Shown: positions 52,590-60,699 of the stretch, in pieces | Layout: each line of letters begins with the position of its first letter | How positions within the stretch are numbered: position 1 is the first letter of the stretch | Origin: Nocardia uniformis NBRC 13702 | GTDB lineage: Bacteria; Actinomycetota; Actinomycetes; Mycobacteriales; Mycobacteriaceae | NCBI RefSeq assembly: GCF_001613345.1 | Contig: NZ_BDCE01000010.1 | Location: 39,053 to 103,052 of the forward strand | Direction: 5' to 3' | Length of the DNA stretch: 64,000 bases | Notes under the pieces: model-generated | Database searches by the model: none | What the model was told of the DNA's origin: nothing | The model's input: only the letters and a program-made list of their open reading frames with translations | Translations under genes and position numbers: made by a program

Positions 52590-53411
52590 ATGAGTGAATG
52601 GAAGGCTTTCACAGTCGAGAGCAAGGACCATGTAGCCCAGGTCACCCTGACCGGCCCCGGCAGGGGTAACGCCATGGGTCCCGACTTCTGGCACGAACTC
52701 CCGTTGATCTTCGGCGAACTCAGCGCCGATCCGGACGTCCGGGCCATTGTGCTCACCGGCTCCGGTAAGCACTTCTCCTACGGCCTGGACCTGCCGGCCA
52801 TGAGCCCGCTGTTCGGCCCGCTGCTGCAGGACCGTGCCCTGGCCCGCCCGCGCACCAACTTCCTCAAGCAGATTCGTGAGATGCAGGCGGCGGTCACCGC
52901 GGTCGCCGACTGCACCAAGCCGATTATCGCCGCCGTCTCCGGCTGGTGCATCGGTGGCGGCCTCGACCTCATTGCCGCCGTGGATGTGCGACTGGCCAGC
53001 GCTGACGCCAAGTTCAGCCTGCGCGAGGCCAAGGTGGCGATTGTGGCCGATATCGGCTCGCTGCACCGGCTGCCCGGCATTATCGGCGAGGGCCACCTGC
53101 GCGAACTCGCCTACACCGCCAAGGACATCGACGCCGCCCGCGCCGAAAAGATCGGCCTCGTCAGCGACGTGTACGCCGATCAGGAGGCGGTACTGGACGC
53201 GGCGCACGCCATGGCGCGCGAGATCGCTCTCAACCCGCCGCTGGTGGTGCAGGGCATCAAGGATGTGCTGGACCAGCCGAAGGTGGGCCGGGTCGCCGAC
53301 GGACTGCGGTACGTATCGGTGTGGAATGCCGCCTTCCTGCCGTCGGAGGACATTACCGAGGCCATCCAGTCGGTCTTCGAGAAGCGGGAACCCGAGTTCA
53401 AGGGCAAGTGA
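52590..53411 (+). CDS. Crotonase-family enzyme, dienoyl-CoA isomerase-like
   Basis: 273 residues, ATG at 52590. The oxyanion-hole segments GKHFSYGLDL and SGWCIGGGLDLIAAVD define the crotonase fold. In the catalytic region LREAKVAIVADIGSLHRLP, the acidic residues fall at the two positions used by delta-3,5-delta-2,4-dienoyl-CoA isomerases (the Glu of REA and the Asp of ADIG), instead of the Glu pair of enoyl-CoA hydratases. Many annotations call this an enoyl-CoA hydratase (EchA21-like). It acts in beta-oxidation of unsaturated fatty acids. It is followed by a clear terminator. Confidence 0.88.
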   Translation: MSEWKAFTVESKDHVAQVTLTGPGRGNAMGPDFWHELPLIFGELSADPDVRAIVLTGSGKHFSYGLDLPAMSPLFGPLLQDRALARPRTNFLKQIREMQAAVTAVADCTKPIIAAVSGWCIGGGLDLIAAVDVRLASADAKFSLREAKVAIVADIGSLHRLPGIIGEGHLRELAYTAKDIDAARAEKIGLVSDVYADQEAVLDAAHAMAREIALNPPLVVQGIKDVLDQPKVGRVADGLRYVSVWNAAFLPSEDITEAIQSVFEKREPEFKGK

Positions 53412-53431
53412 TCGATTGAGCGGTAACGATG

Positions 53432-53465
53432 CGAGACCGCCTGCGGTGCAGGCGGTCTCGTTCGT
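53432..53465. terminator. Terminator after crotonase gene
   Basis: A perfect 13-bp stem, CGAGACCGCCTGC with GCAGGCGGTCTCG, a 3-nt loop, then TTCGTT. It lies between the convergent crotonase gene and ppa. Confidence 0.88.
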
Positions 53466-53555
53466 TCACAGCCGCTGAAACCAGCGCTGTGCACCAGCGG
53501 TGGAATCGACGCGGCCCGGGAGGCCGGTGGCACGGCTCCCGGCCGGGGATCCGAC

Positions 53556-54047
53556 TCAGTGGCCGCCCTGCTCCTTCAAGCGGGCGTAGGCCTCGGTCAC
53601 CAGGGTCTCGGCCTTCTCGCGGCCTTCCCAACCCTCGACCTTGACCCACTTGCCGGGCTCGAGGTCCTTGTAGCGCTCGAAGAAGTGCGCGATCTCCTTG
53701 CGCTGGAACTCCGGGATGTCCTCGACGTCCTGGATGTGGTCCCACCGCTTATCGCCCGCGGGCACGGCCACGACCTTCTCGTCGCCACCCGCCTCATCGC
53801 TCATGATCAGCACGCCGACGGGACGGGCCTCGACCAGCACACCCGGGAAGACCGGTTCGGGCAGCAGCACCATGCAGTCCAGCGGGTCGCCGTCGGAGCC
53901 GAGGGTGTCCTCGATGAAGCCGTAGTCGGCCGGGTACATCATCGGGGTGTACAGGTAGCGGTCCAGCTTCACGCGACCCGTCTTGTGATCTACCTCGTAC
54001 TTGTTCCGCTGACCTCGCGGGATCTCGATGGTGACGTCGAACTCCAC
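53556..54047 (-). CDS. ppa: Inorganic pyrophosphatase
   Basis: 163 residues from the GTG at 54047, behind AGAGGAGATGAC; the frame is open far upstream but this start gives [18 protein letters not shown] as in mycobacterial Ppa. The family signature [14 protein letters not shown] holds the metal-binding aspartates; [20 protein letters not shown] is also typical. It hydrolyses PPi to phosphate. It corresponds to Rv3628 and is divergent from dacB, as in M. tuberculosis. Confidence 0.97.
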   Translation of the reverse strand: MEFDVTIEIPRGQRNKYEVDHKTGRVKLDRYLYTPMMYPADYGFIEDTLGSDGDPLDCMVLLPEPVFPGVLVEARPVGVLIMSDEAGGDEKVVAVPAGDKRWDHIQDVEDIPEFQRKEIAHFFERYKDLEPGKWVKVEGWEGREKAETLVTEAYARLKEQGGH

Positions 54048-54200
54048 GTCATCTCCTCTTTTCTGGTGCCTATGGCTGCCGACTCGCCAGCTCGTTCGGG
54101 GGAACGACTGCGCACCGAGGATAGTGTGGTGCCCGAGCGTGTGGGTGCGGCAGGGACGCCGGACAATCCCCACCACAGGTAACCAGGGAGACAGCGGCAC

Positions 54201-55661
54201 GTGGTTGGTCCGAACGGGAAGAACATCGGCGGGTTGGAGGCCAAGCGGCGGCGCAGGAAATTGATCCTGGTGGCATCCGTCCTGGTCATGGTCCTCATCG
54301 CGATGGGCTCCGTGGCGCTCATCGTGAAACCGTGGACCGAGGAATTCCGGCACGGTGGTTTGACGATCGCCGCGGCGCCCGCGCCGGTGCAGGTATCGCC
54401 GCAGGTCGGGCCCGCATCCACCGATGCGCCCGCGCCGAGTAGGAACGGGCTGGCGGCGGCCCTCGCGCCCGTGGTCGGCACTCCGGACCTGGGTGTCTTC
54501 GCCGCCATGGTGTCCGACGCCGAGACCGGTGAGGTGCTGTGGAGCACCGATCCCGATCAGCCGATGATCCCGGCGTCCAATGCCAAAATTCTGCTGACCG
54601 CCGCCGCGCTACTCGCCCTGCCGCCCGACCATCGGGTGATCACGAAGGTAGTGACCGGGGCCGCGCCGAACGAGCTGGTGCTGGTCGGCGGCGGTGATCC
54701 CACGCTGACCGCGCAACCGGATGGCAAGGGGTACTACCCCGGCGGGCCGCGACTGTCGGATCTGGTGTCACAGATCAAGGCCTCCGGCCGTGCGGTGGAC
54801 ACCATCATCGTCGACACCTCGCTCTACACCGGGCCGAATATGGCGCCGGGCTGGCTTACCGAGGATATCGGCGGCGGTTCCATCGCACCGATCGAACCGG
54901 TGATGATCGACGGTGGCCGACTGGAACCGTTGCGGGCCTACTCGCCGCGAACCCACACCCCGGCCCTGGATGCCGGACGGCGGCTCGCCATCGAACTGGG
55001 TCTGGATCCGGCTCGGGTGCGAGCGGGTACCGCCCCGGCCGGTGCGACGCAGGTCGCCGCCGTACAGTCCGCGCTGCTGCGGGACCGACTGCACGACATG
55101 ATGGTGCACTCCGACGATGTGCTGGCCGAGACCATTGCCCGTGAGATCGCCGCCGCGACCGGTTCGGAGCAGTCGTTCGCGGGTGCGGCAACGGGTATCA
55201 ACACGACGTTGCGGGCCGCCGGATTCGATATGACCGGTGTCACCCTGCTCGACGGCGGTAGCGGACTGTCCGTCGACGACTGGATTCCGGCGCGCGTGCT
55301 GGACCGCATCATGACCGCCGCGGCCTTGCCGAACGGTACCGGGGACCAAGGGAATTCGACCGGAAACGGCACGCGGGACCCCGCTCCCGCCCCGCTCGCG
55401 GCGCTGCTCGACCACCTGCCCGTGGCCGGGGCGACCGGCACCCTCTCCGACCGCTACACGGCGCGCGACCGTGACGGCGCGGGTTGGGTACGTGCCAAAA
55501 CCGGAACTCTGGACGTGGCAAGCTCGTTGGTGGGGTATGTGCTGGATCGCGATGGGCGCGTACTCACCTTCGCGTTGATGTCGAACCAACGGCTACCCGA
55601 GGCGAGCCGCCCCGCGTTGGACGCCATCGCCGCCACATTGCGCAACTGTGGATGCTCCTGA
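54201..55661 (+). CDS. dacB: D-alanyl-D-alanine carboxypeptidase/endopeptidase (PBP4, S13 family)
   Basis: 486 residues from GTG 54201 with AGGGAG upstream. A basic cytoplasmic N-terminus (KRRRRK) and one transmembrane helix (21-42) anchor it. The penicillin-binding motifs are Ser126-x-x-Lys129 (PASNAK), SDD in place of SxN (MVHSDDVL, near 300) and KTG in RAKTGTLD near 433. It trims peptidoglycan stem peptides or cuts cross-links. It corresponds to Rv3627c, and the following metalloprotease gene starts 13 nt after its stop. Confidence 0.92.
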   Translation: MVGPNGKNIGGLEAKRRRRKLILVASVLVMVLIAMGSVALIVKPWTEEFRHGGLTIAAAPAPVQVSPQVGPASTDAPAPSRNGLAAALAPVVGTPDLGVFAAMVSDAETGEVLWSTDPDQPMIPASNAKILLTAAALLALPPDHRVITKVVTGAAPNELVLVGGGDPTLTAQPDGKGYYPGGPRLSDLVSQIKASGRAVDTIIVDTSLYTGPNMAPGWLTEDIGGGSIAPIEPVMIDGGRLEPLRAYSPRTHTPALDAGRRLAIELGLDPARVRAGTAPAGATQVAAVQSALLRDRLHDMMVHSDDVLAETIAREIAAATGSEQSFAGAATGINTTLRAAGFDMTGVTLLDGGSGLSVDDWIPARVLDRIMTAAALPNGTGDQGNSTGNGTRDPAPAPLAALLDHLPVAGATGTLSDRYTARDRDGAGWVRAKTGTLDVASSLVGYVLDRDGRVLTFALMSNQRLPEASRPALDAIAATLRNCGCS

Positions 55662-55674
55662 CGGGTGGATGACT

Positions 55675-56814
55675 ATGACCGGACCCGAACACAATTCGGC
55701 CGACGCCGCACACCTGGGAACCGGTGACTCCCGTACCCAGGTGGTGATCGACCCGAGAACCGGGGAACTGAGCCGAAAATCGAAGCCCGGACTGACCGGC
55801 GCCGTGGATTGGAAGCTCGCCGCCCGGACCGGAGCCCTGCTCGTACCCACCGGTCCGCGCGCTTCCCGGTATTCCGCGGAGCAGGCGGTGGCCGAGCTCG
55901 CCGAGGCGTCCATTCGCGCCGAGGGCCCGGTTCGGGAGGTCAGCAATCTCGTCGACGGGTCGGTGGTGCCCGCCGCGCGCATTGTGGACCGGCCCGGCTG
56001 GATCGCGGCCGCCGCCGAATCCATGTCCGCGCTCACCGGCAGCGACTCCACCGACCAGGGCCGCTTCGTCGGCAAACCCGCCGGGGTGCAGGCCGGGGCC
56101 ATGCTGGCCTTCCTGTCCACCGCCATCCTCGGTCAGTACGACCCGTTCAGCGGTCCCGACGGCACCCTGCTGCTGGTCGCGCCCAACATTATGGGCACCG
56201 AACGCGCACTGGCCGTACCGCCCGGCGACTTCCGGCTCTGGGTGTGCCTGCACGAGGTGACCCACCGCGTGCAGTTCTCCTCCGCGCCGTGGCTGGCCGA
56301 CTACATGAAGAGCAATGTGGAGCTGCTCGGCGAGGTCGGCGACGAGCCGATGGCCGACGTCCTGGCCCGCCTCCTGGAGGCGGTGAAGGATCGCCGCCGC
56401 GGTATCGAGGATCCGGCCGCCAGCGGGGTTATCGGACTACTGCGCGCCACGCAGGCCGAACCGCAGCGCGACGCTCTGGACCGACTACTCATGCTCGGCA
56501 CCCTCCTGGAGGGCCACGCCGACCACGTCATGGACGCCGTCGGCCCCGCCGTGGTGCCCTCGGTCGCCCGCATCCGCTCCGCATTCGACCAGCGTCGCCG
56601 CCGCCCGGGCAATCCGATCCAGCGGCTGCTGCGGGCACTGCTCGGGATGGACGCGAAGGTCGCGCAGTACGTGCGCGGTAAGAAGTTCGTGGACGAGGTG
56701 GTGGACACCGTCGGAATGGAACGCTTCAACGTCATTTGGACCGACGGCGAAACCCTCCCGCGCGTGGACGAAATCGAGGATCCACAGCGCTGGGTACGGC
56801 GCGTCCTCGGCTGA
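55675..56814 (+). CDS. Zinc-dependent metalloprotease (DUF2342 family)
   Basis: 379 residues from ATG 55675, with GGTGG 6 nt upstream; longer starts at 55648 and 55669 are possible. The zinc motif is His193-Glu194-x-x-His197 in CLHEVTHRVQF; a third ligand may be in LEGHADHVMD, which is conserved in the family. This is the actinobacterial group once labelled 'coenzyme F420 biosynthesis associated'; no F420 genes are nearby. It corresponds to Rv3626c and is probably cotranscribed with dacB. Confidence 0.9.
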   Translation: MTGPEHNSADAAHLGTGDSRTQVVIDPRTGELSRKSKPGLTGAVDWKLAARTGALLVPTGPRASRYSAEQAVAELAEASIRAEGPVREVSNLVDGSVVPAARIVDRPGWIAAAAESMSALTGSDSTDQGRFVGKPAGVQAGAMLAFLSTAILGQYDPFSGPDGTLLLVAPNIMGTERALAVPPGDFRLWVCLHEVTHRVQFSSAPWLADYMKSNVELLGEVGDEPMADVLARLLEAVKDRRRGIEDPAASGVIGLLRATQAEPQRDALDRLLMLGTLLEGHADHVMDAVGPAVVPSVARIRSAFDQRRRRPGNPIQRLLRALLGMDAKVAQYVRGKKFVDEVVDTVGMERFNVIWTDGETLPRVDEIEDPQRWVRRVLG

Positions 56815-56979
56815 GCAGAGCCCACACCCGTCCTCGGGTCCCGGTTGTGCCCTGCGTGCTGGGCTGCTATCCGTCGTCGTGGTCCCGGCTGTGCCCTGTG
56901 TACAGAGTTGACACCCGCCGTCGTGGCCTCGGGTGCCCCTTGCGCCGCGCCATCACCGTCCGGATGGGTCGACACCCTT

Positions 56980-57058
56980 CGTCATTCCGGCGTGCTTTCG
57001 GCCGGAATCCACCTTCGATCAGGACGTGGATCCCGGCCAAAAGCACGCCGGGATGACG
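56980..57058. repeat. Dispersed palindromic element, copy 5 (near-perfect)
   Basis: Left arm CGTCATTCCGGCGTGC then TTTCGGCCGGAATCCAC; right arm GTGGATCCCGGCCAAAAG then CACGCCGGGATGACG. The 33-nt arms differ at only a few positions around a 13-nt loop. Confidence 0.85.
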
Positions 57059-57193
57059 GGTGGTTGGTGTGCTTGGTGACGGGTGGTTGGTGTGCTCGGT
57101 GACCGGTGCTCGGTGACCGGTGACCGGTGGCTGGTGTGCTCGGTGACCGATGGCTGGTGTCCTCGGTGACCGATGGCTGGTGTCCTCGGTGAC
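57058..57193. repeat. Minisatellite with 23-nt unit
   Basis: Five full 23-nt units of the form GGTGGCTGGTGTGCTCGGTGAC (preceded by C or G) start at 57058, 57081, 57125, 57148 and 57171. Two shortened units (14 and 7 nt) lie between the second and third. The last two full units are identical. The array begins inside the end of the adjacent palindrome. Confidence 0.85.
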
Positions 57194-57248
57194 CGGCGCT
57201 CGGTGTGCCCGGGGTCGGCGACAAGGCCGGCGTGAAACCATCGGAGAC

Positions 57249-58235
57249 GTGAGCCATCCGCGACTTCCCGAGACCCCGGCCGCGCTGGAAACGCGCCGTG
57301 CCGTGCGGGATTGGTTGGGTACGTATGCCCCGAACGGTGTGGTGGCGGTCGGGTTGTCGGGCGGGGCGGACTCCCTGGCATTGACCGCGGCCGCTGTCGT
57401 CGAGGCCGGTGCGGTTGATGCGCTGGTCGTCGATCACGGCTTGCAGGGCGGATCGGCGGTGGTGGCGGCGGAGGCCGCTGCCACCGCTCTGCGGCTCGGA
57501 TGCCGGTCGGCTCGGGTCTTGACGGTTGAGGTGTCCGGCAGCGGAGGTATGGAGGCGGCCGCCCGGCGAGCCCGGTACGCGGCATTGGACCGGGCACGAG
57601 ATGGCCGCCCGGTCCTGCTGGGCCACACCCTCGATGACCAGGCCGAGACCGTTCTGCTGGGTTTGGCGCGGGGGTCGGGCTCACGGTCCATTCAAGGGAT
57701 GGCGGCCTTCGCCGATCCGTGGGGACGGCCACTGCTGGGGGTGCGGCGGGCGGTCACCCGGCAGCTCTGCGCCGATCTCGGTGTGACCCCGTATGACGAC
57801 CCGCACAACAGCTCCGCCGAATTCACCCGGGTGCGGCTGCGCGCCGAGGTGCTGCCGCTGCTGGAGGAGGTGCTCGGTGGTGGGGTCGCGGCGGCGCTGG
57901 CCAGAACGGCGGCTCAGCTGCGGGAGGACGGTGAGGTCCTCGATGTGCTCGCCAGGAATTTGCTGGCGAGTGCCTGTGATGGGAACGGATTGTTGGTGGA
58001 GACTCTCGCCACTGCCGAGCCCGCACTGCGACGCCGGACGATTCGGGCATGGCTGCTGGCGGGTGGGGCTAAGGCGTTGACCGACAAGCATTTACGCGCG
58101 GTGGACGCACTGGTCACCGATTGGCGCGGACAGGGCGGCGTGGCGGTCGGCGGCGGGTCGAGTGGGATCAGGTTGGTTGCCGGGCGCGAACATGGCAGGC
58201 TCGTACTGAGCTTGGTCGAGAACGAGCCCAGGTGA
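57249..58235 (+). CDS. tilS: tRNA(Ile)-lysidine synthetase
   Basis: 328 residues from GTG 57249 with GGAG close upstream; an upstream ATG at 57150 lies in the minisatellite and was rejected. The PP-loop SGGADS (37-42) in VAVGLSGGADSLALTAA binds ATP; VVDHGLQGGS and LLGHTLDDQAETVLLGLARGSG are typical TilS segments. It modifies C34 of tRNA-Ile(CAU) to lysidine, an essential step. It corresponds to Rv3625c and precedes hpt by 36 nt. Confidence 0.95.
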   Translation: MSHPRLPETPAALETRRAVRDWLGTYAPNGVVAVGLSGGADSLALTAAAVVEAGAVDALVVDHGLQGGSAVVAAEAAATALRLGCRSARVLTVEVSGSGGMEAAARRARYAALDRARDGRPVLLGHTLDDQAETVLLGLARGSGSRSIQGMAAFADPWGRPLLGVRRAVTRQLCADLGVTPYDDPHNSSAEFTRVRLRAEVLPLLEEVLGGGVAAALARTAAQLREDGEVLDVLARNLLASACDGNGLLVETLATAEPALRRRTIRAWLLAGGAKALTDKHLRAVDALVTDWRGQGGVAVGGGSSGIRLVAGREHGRLVLSLVENEPR

Positions 58236-58271
58236 TTCGGGATCCACATCACTGAAGGGAAACCATCGGAC

Positions 58272-58832
58272 GTGTACGGGGATGACATCGCGTCGGTGTT
58301 GATCAGCGAGGACGAGATCGCGGCGAAGGTTTCCGAACTCGCGGACCTTGTTGCCAAGCGGTACCCGGCGGACGCCCCGGAGGGCGACCTGCTGTTGGTG
58401 GGTGTGCTCAAGGGCGCCATCTTCTTCATGACGGACCTGGCCAAGAAACTCACCATCCCTACTCAGATGGAATTCATGGCGGTCTCGTCCTACGGGTCGT
58501 CCACCTCGTCCTCGGGCGTGGTGCGCATCATGAAGGACCTGGACAAGGACATCGCCGGACGCAATGTGTTGATCGTCGAGGACATCATCGACTCCGGTCT
58601 CACGCTGTCGTGGCTGCTGCGCAATCTGTCCAGTCGCAATCCGGCCTCACTCGAGGTCGTGACGCTGCTGCGCAAGCCCGACGCACTACGCACCCAGGTA
58701 GATGTGCTGCACGTGGGCTTCGACATTCCGAATGAGTTCGTGGTCGGCTACGGCCTCGACTACGCGGAGCGCTACCGCGATATGCCGTACATCGGCACCC
58801 TGCACCCGAAGGTCTACGGCGGCGAGGCCTGA
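58272..58832 (+). CDS. hpt: Hypoxanthine-guanine phosphoribosyltransferase
   Basis: 186 residues from GTG 58272, with GAAGGGAAA upstream. The PRPP-binding loop [13 protein letters not shown] is intact, and [16 protein letters not shown] and [20 protein letters not shown] are family segments. It salvages hypoxanthine and guanine. It corresponds to Rv3624c. In mycobacteria ftsH and folate genes follow further on; here a non-conserved region begins. Confidence 0.97.
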   Translation: MYGDDIASVLISEDEIAAKVSELADLVAKRYPADAPEGDLLLVGVLKGAIFFMTDLAKKLTIPTQMEFMAVSSYGSSTSSSGVVRIMKDLDKDIAGRNVLIVEDIIDSGLTLSWLLRNLSSRNPASLEVVTLLRKPDALRTQVDVLHVGFDIPNEFVVGYGLDYAERYRDMPYIGTLHPKVYGGEA

Positions 58833-58917
58833 GCCCTCTTCGAGGCTCGGGCAAGCGCTATTGCTCGGATCGGACGACGACCTGGCATTGCGATATGCCG
58901 TCCCTTCTGTCCCTTCC

Positions 58918-58993
58918 GTCATTCCGGCGTGCTTGTGGCCGGAATCCACCTCGGCTCCGTAGCGGATCCGGCCCGAAAACACGCCGTGATGAC
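58918..58993. repeat. Dispersed palindromic element, copy 6
   Basis: Left arm CGTCATTCCGGCGTGC then TTGTGGCCGGAATCCACC; right arm GCGGATCCGGCCCGAAAAC then ACGCCGTGATGAC. Arms of about 32 nt with several mismatches. Confidence 0.75.
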
Positions 58994-59020
58994 CAACGGA
59001 TGGAGCGTTTTCCGGCGTGG

Positions 59021-59036
59021 TGTGAGAAATTTCACT
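59021..59036. promoter_or_regulatory. Crp/GlxR-like site in hpt-lysR gap
   Basis: TGTGAGAAATTTCACT matches TGTGA-N6-TCACA at 9 of 10 positions. It is about 300 nt before the LysR start, which is far for direct control. Confidence 0.45.
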
Positions 59037-59339
59037 CACCCTGTTCAGTGGTTGTGCGGGCCTGCGGCCGTTGGGTGTTGCTGAGTGCCGAGGGCAGTTC
59101 AGTGGCATTGACAGCCAGGTCACGGGTGGCGTGGGTTACTGCTGGTCGGTCGACTTGATAGAAGTCGGTCGGATGCCCATTTGGTCAGTCGCTGGCGGTT
59201 CGCGGAGCCCGCTGCCATGCTGTTATGGACACGTCATATGCTGTTCGTAACAAACCTGATGGCTGTTTTCGTTTCGGATTCCAAACTCCGAGGTCGGATC
59301 TGGCTGGATATTCAAGACCGATTCTGATAGCAAGGGGCT

Positions 59340-60227
59340 ATGGACCCGCATTTGCGCGACCTGCGGTATTTCGTCGCCGTCGCTGAGGAACTGCACTTCA
59401 CCAATGCCGCGCAGCGGTTGCACATCGCGCAACCGACACTGTCGCGGCAGATCCGCCAGCTCGAACGTCAGCTCGACGTGGTCCTGTTCGACCGCAATCA
59501 GCGCAGCGTTGCCTTGACCGTGGCAGGTAAGGAACTGCTCGAGGGAGCCCGCAAGATCCTGGAACTCTGGGAGGTCACCCACGTGGCCCTCCAGGAGGCG
59601 GGCGAGGTGCTGCGTGTCGGCATCCAGTCCTCCATCGGCCGCGGACTCATTACCGACCTGGAGAGCGCCAGCGGGCATCGCCTCGCCCTGCACTCCGCGT
59701 CGTGGACCGATCCGTCCAGCGGCCTGGCCGGCCGACAGGCCGACCTGGCCCTCATGTGGCTGCCCGTGCCCGACACCAGTCGCTACCGCTCACAGGTGCT
59801 GCGCACCGAACCGCGGTGGGTATTGCTGCCGGAGAACCACCCCCGCGCCGGGCAGGAAACCATCGATTTCGCCGACCTGCTCGACGAACCCTTCATTGCC
59901 ATGCCCGCCGAAGCCGGTGCGGCACGCGACTTCTGGCTCGGCGGCGACGCCCGAGGCGGTCGCCAGGCCAAGATCGGTGCCGAAGCGGCCACCGCCGAGG
60001 AGCGCCTGGAAGCGGTCAGCCTCGGACTCGGTATCTGCCTGCTCGCCGAGAACAATGTCCCCATGTACCGCTGGCCCGGCCTCACCGCCCGCCCGGTCAC
60101 CGGCCTGCCGCCGTGCGAGTTGGCCGTTGCCTGGCGTGCGGACGACGACCGTCCCACCATCCTCGAATTCGCCACCCGCGTCCTCGAGGGCGGCTTCGCC
60201 GACCGGGAGCCGGTCGCGGCGGTCTAG
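59340..60227 (+). CDS. LysR-family transcriptional regulator
   Basis: 295 residues, ATG at 59340 behind AAGGGGCT. The N-terminal winged helix is typical: LRDLRYFVAVAEELHFTNAA and RLHIAQPTLSRQIRQLERQL. The C-terminal part is a periplasmic-binding-protein-like effector domain (VLRVGIQSSIGRGLI; RWVLLPENHPRAGQ). The effector is unknown. No divergent target gene lies beside it, so its regulon may be remote or include the downstream amidase region. Confidence 0.93.
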   Translation: MDPHLRDLRYFVAVAEELHFTNAAQRLHIAQPTLSRQIRQLERQLDVVLFDRNQRSVALTVAGKELLEGARKILELWEVTHVALQEAGEVLRVGIQSSIGRGLITDLESASGHRLALHSASWTDPSSGLAGRQADLALMWLPVPDTSRYRSQVLRTEPRWVLLPENHPRAGQETIDFADLLDEPFIAMPAEAGAARDFWLGGDARGGRQAKIGAEAATAEERLEAVSLGLGICLLAENNVPMYRWPGLTARPVTGLPPCELAVAWRADDDRPTILEFATRVLEGGFADREPVAAV

Positions 60228-60404
60228 CTCGAAATCGACGGCGGCACTGGGTCGGAGGCAGTGCCGCCACCCGCACTCGATCGGCCGGGGCGTACCTGTT
60301 GGTTCGCCCCGGCCGACTCGTATGCGCAGGTGGCCGCGGTTCGGGCCAGCCCGGCAAGGCGTTTCGTGATCGATAATCCTGCTCCCCTGTGTGTAGCGCA
60401 TTGC

Positions 60405-60526
60405 CACCCCCCGTGTGTGGCCCCGCGGGCGGCACCTCCCTGTGTGTGCCACTGGGGGCGGCGCCCCCGTGTGTGGCCCTGCGGGCGGCGCCACCTCCTG
60501 TTGTGCCACTGCGTGCGTCGCCACCC
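60405..60526. repeat. Imperfect tandem repeat of about 30 nt
   Basis: Four units of the type CCCGTGTGTGGCCCYG then CGGGCGGCGCCACC, diverged from each other. They adjoin a palindromic element, as does the minisatellite near 57058. Confidence 0.65.
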
Positions 60527-60607
60527 CGTCATTCCGGCGTGCTTTTGGCCGGAATCCACCTTTGATCAGGCCATGTCCTCCCCGGCCAAAACCACGCCGG
60601 GACAACG
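60527..60607. repeat. Dispersed palindromic element, copy 7
   Basis: Left arm CGTCATTCCGGCGTGC then TTTTGGCCGGAATCCACC; right arm CCCCGGCCAAAACCACG then CCGGGACAACG. The left arm is identical to copies 2 and 3. Confidence 0.75.
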
Positions 60608-60699
60608 CACGCCTGTGGCGGCCTCGCCGGAACGACACGCGTCTACGCGCCGCCGTCGGTGAATAGCTGTGCACGCCAACGATTCCCACTCGTCGCCGG

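Larger units (their letters stand above)
56815..57248. other. 434-nt gap with palindrome and minisatellite before tilS
   Basis: No gene is supported. It contains the best-preserved palindromic element (56980-57058) directly joined to a 23-nt minisatellite (57058-57193). The tilS start lies 55 nt after the array. Confidence 0.7.
58833..59339. other. 507-nt gap: palindromic element and Crp-like site
   Basis: No gene is supported. A palindromic element lies at 58918-58993 and a good Crp-like site at 59021-59036. The last 150 nt before the LysR gene are AT-richer and should hold its promoter. Confidence 0.55.
60228..60699. other. 472-nt gap: tandem repeats and palindromic element
   Basis: No gene is supported. 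It holds an imperfect 30-nt tandem repeat (60405-60526) followed directly by a palindromic element (60527-60607), and then the 3' end of the convergent amidase gene. Confidence 0.6.

Noticed and set aside
57058..57193. Possible CRISPR array
   Set aside because: The 23-nt units abut without unique spacers, and no cas genes are present; it is a minisatellite.
57150..57248. Longer tilS start at ATG 57150
   Set aside because: The extra codons lie in the minisatellite and intergenic sequence; GTG 57249 with GGAG gives a normal TilS N-terminus.
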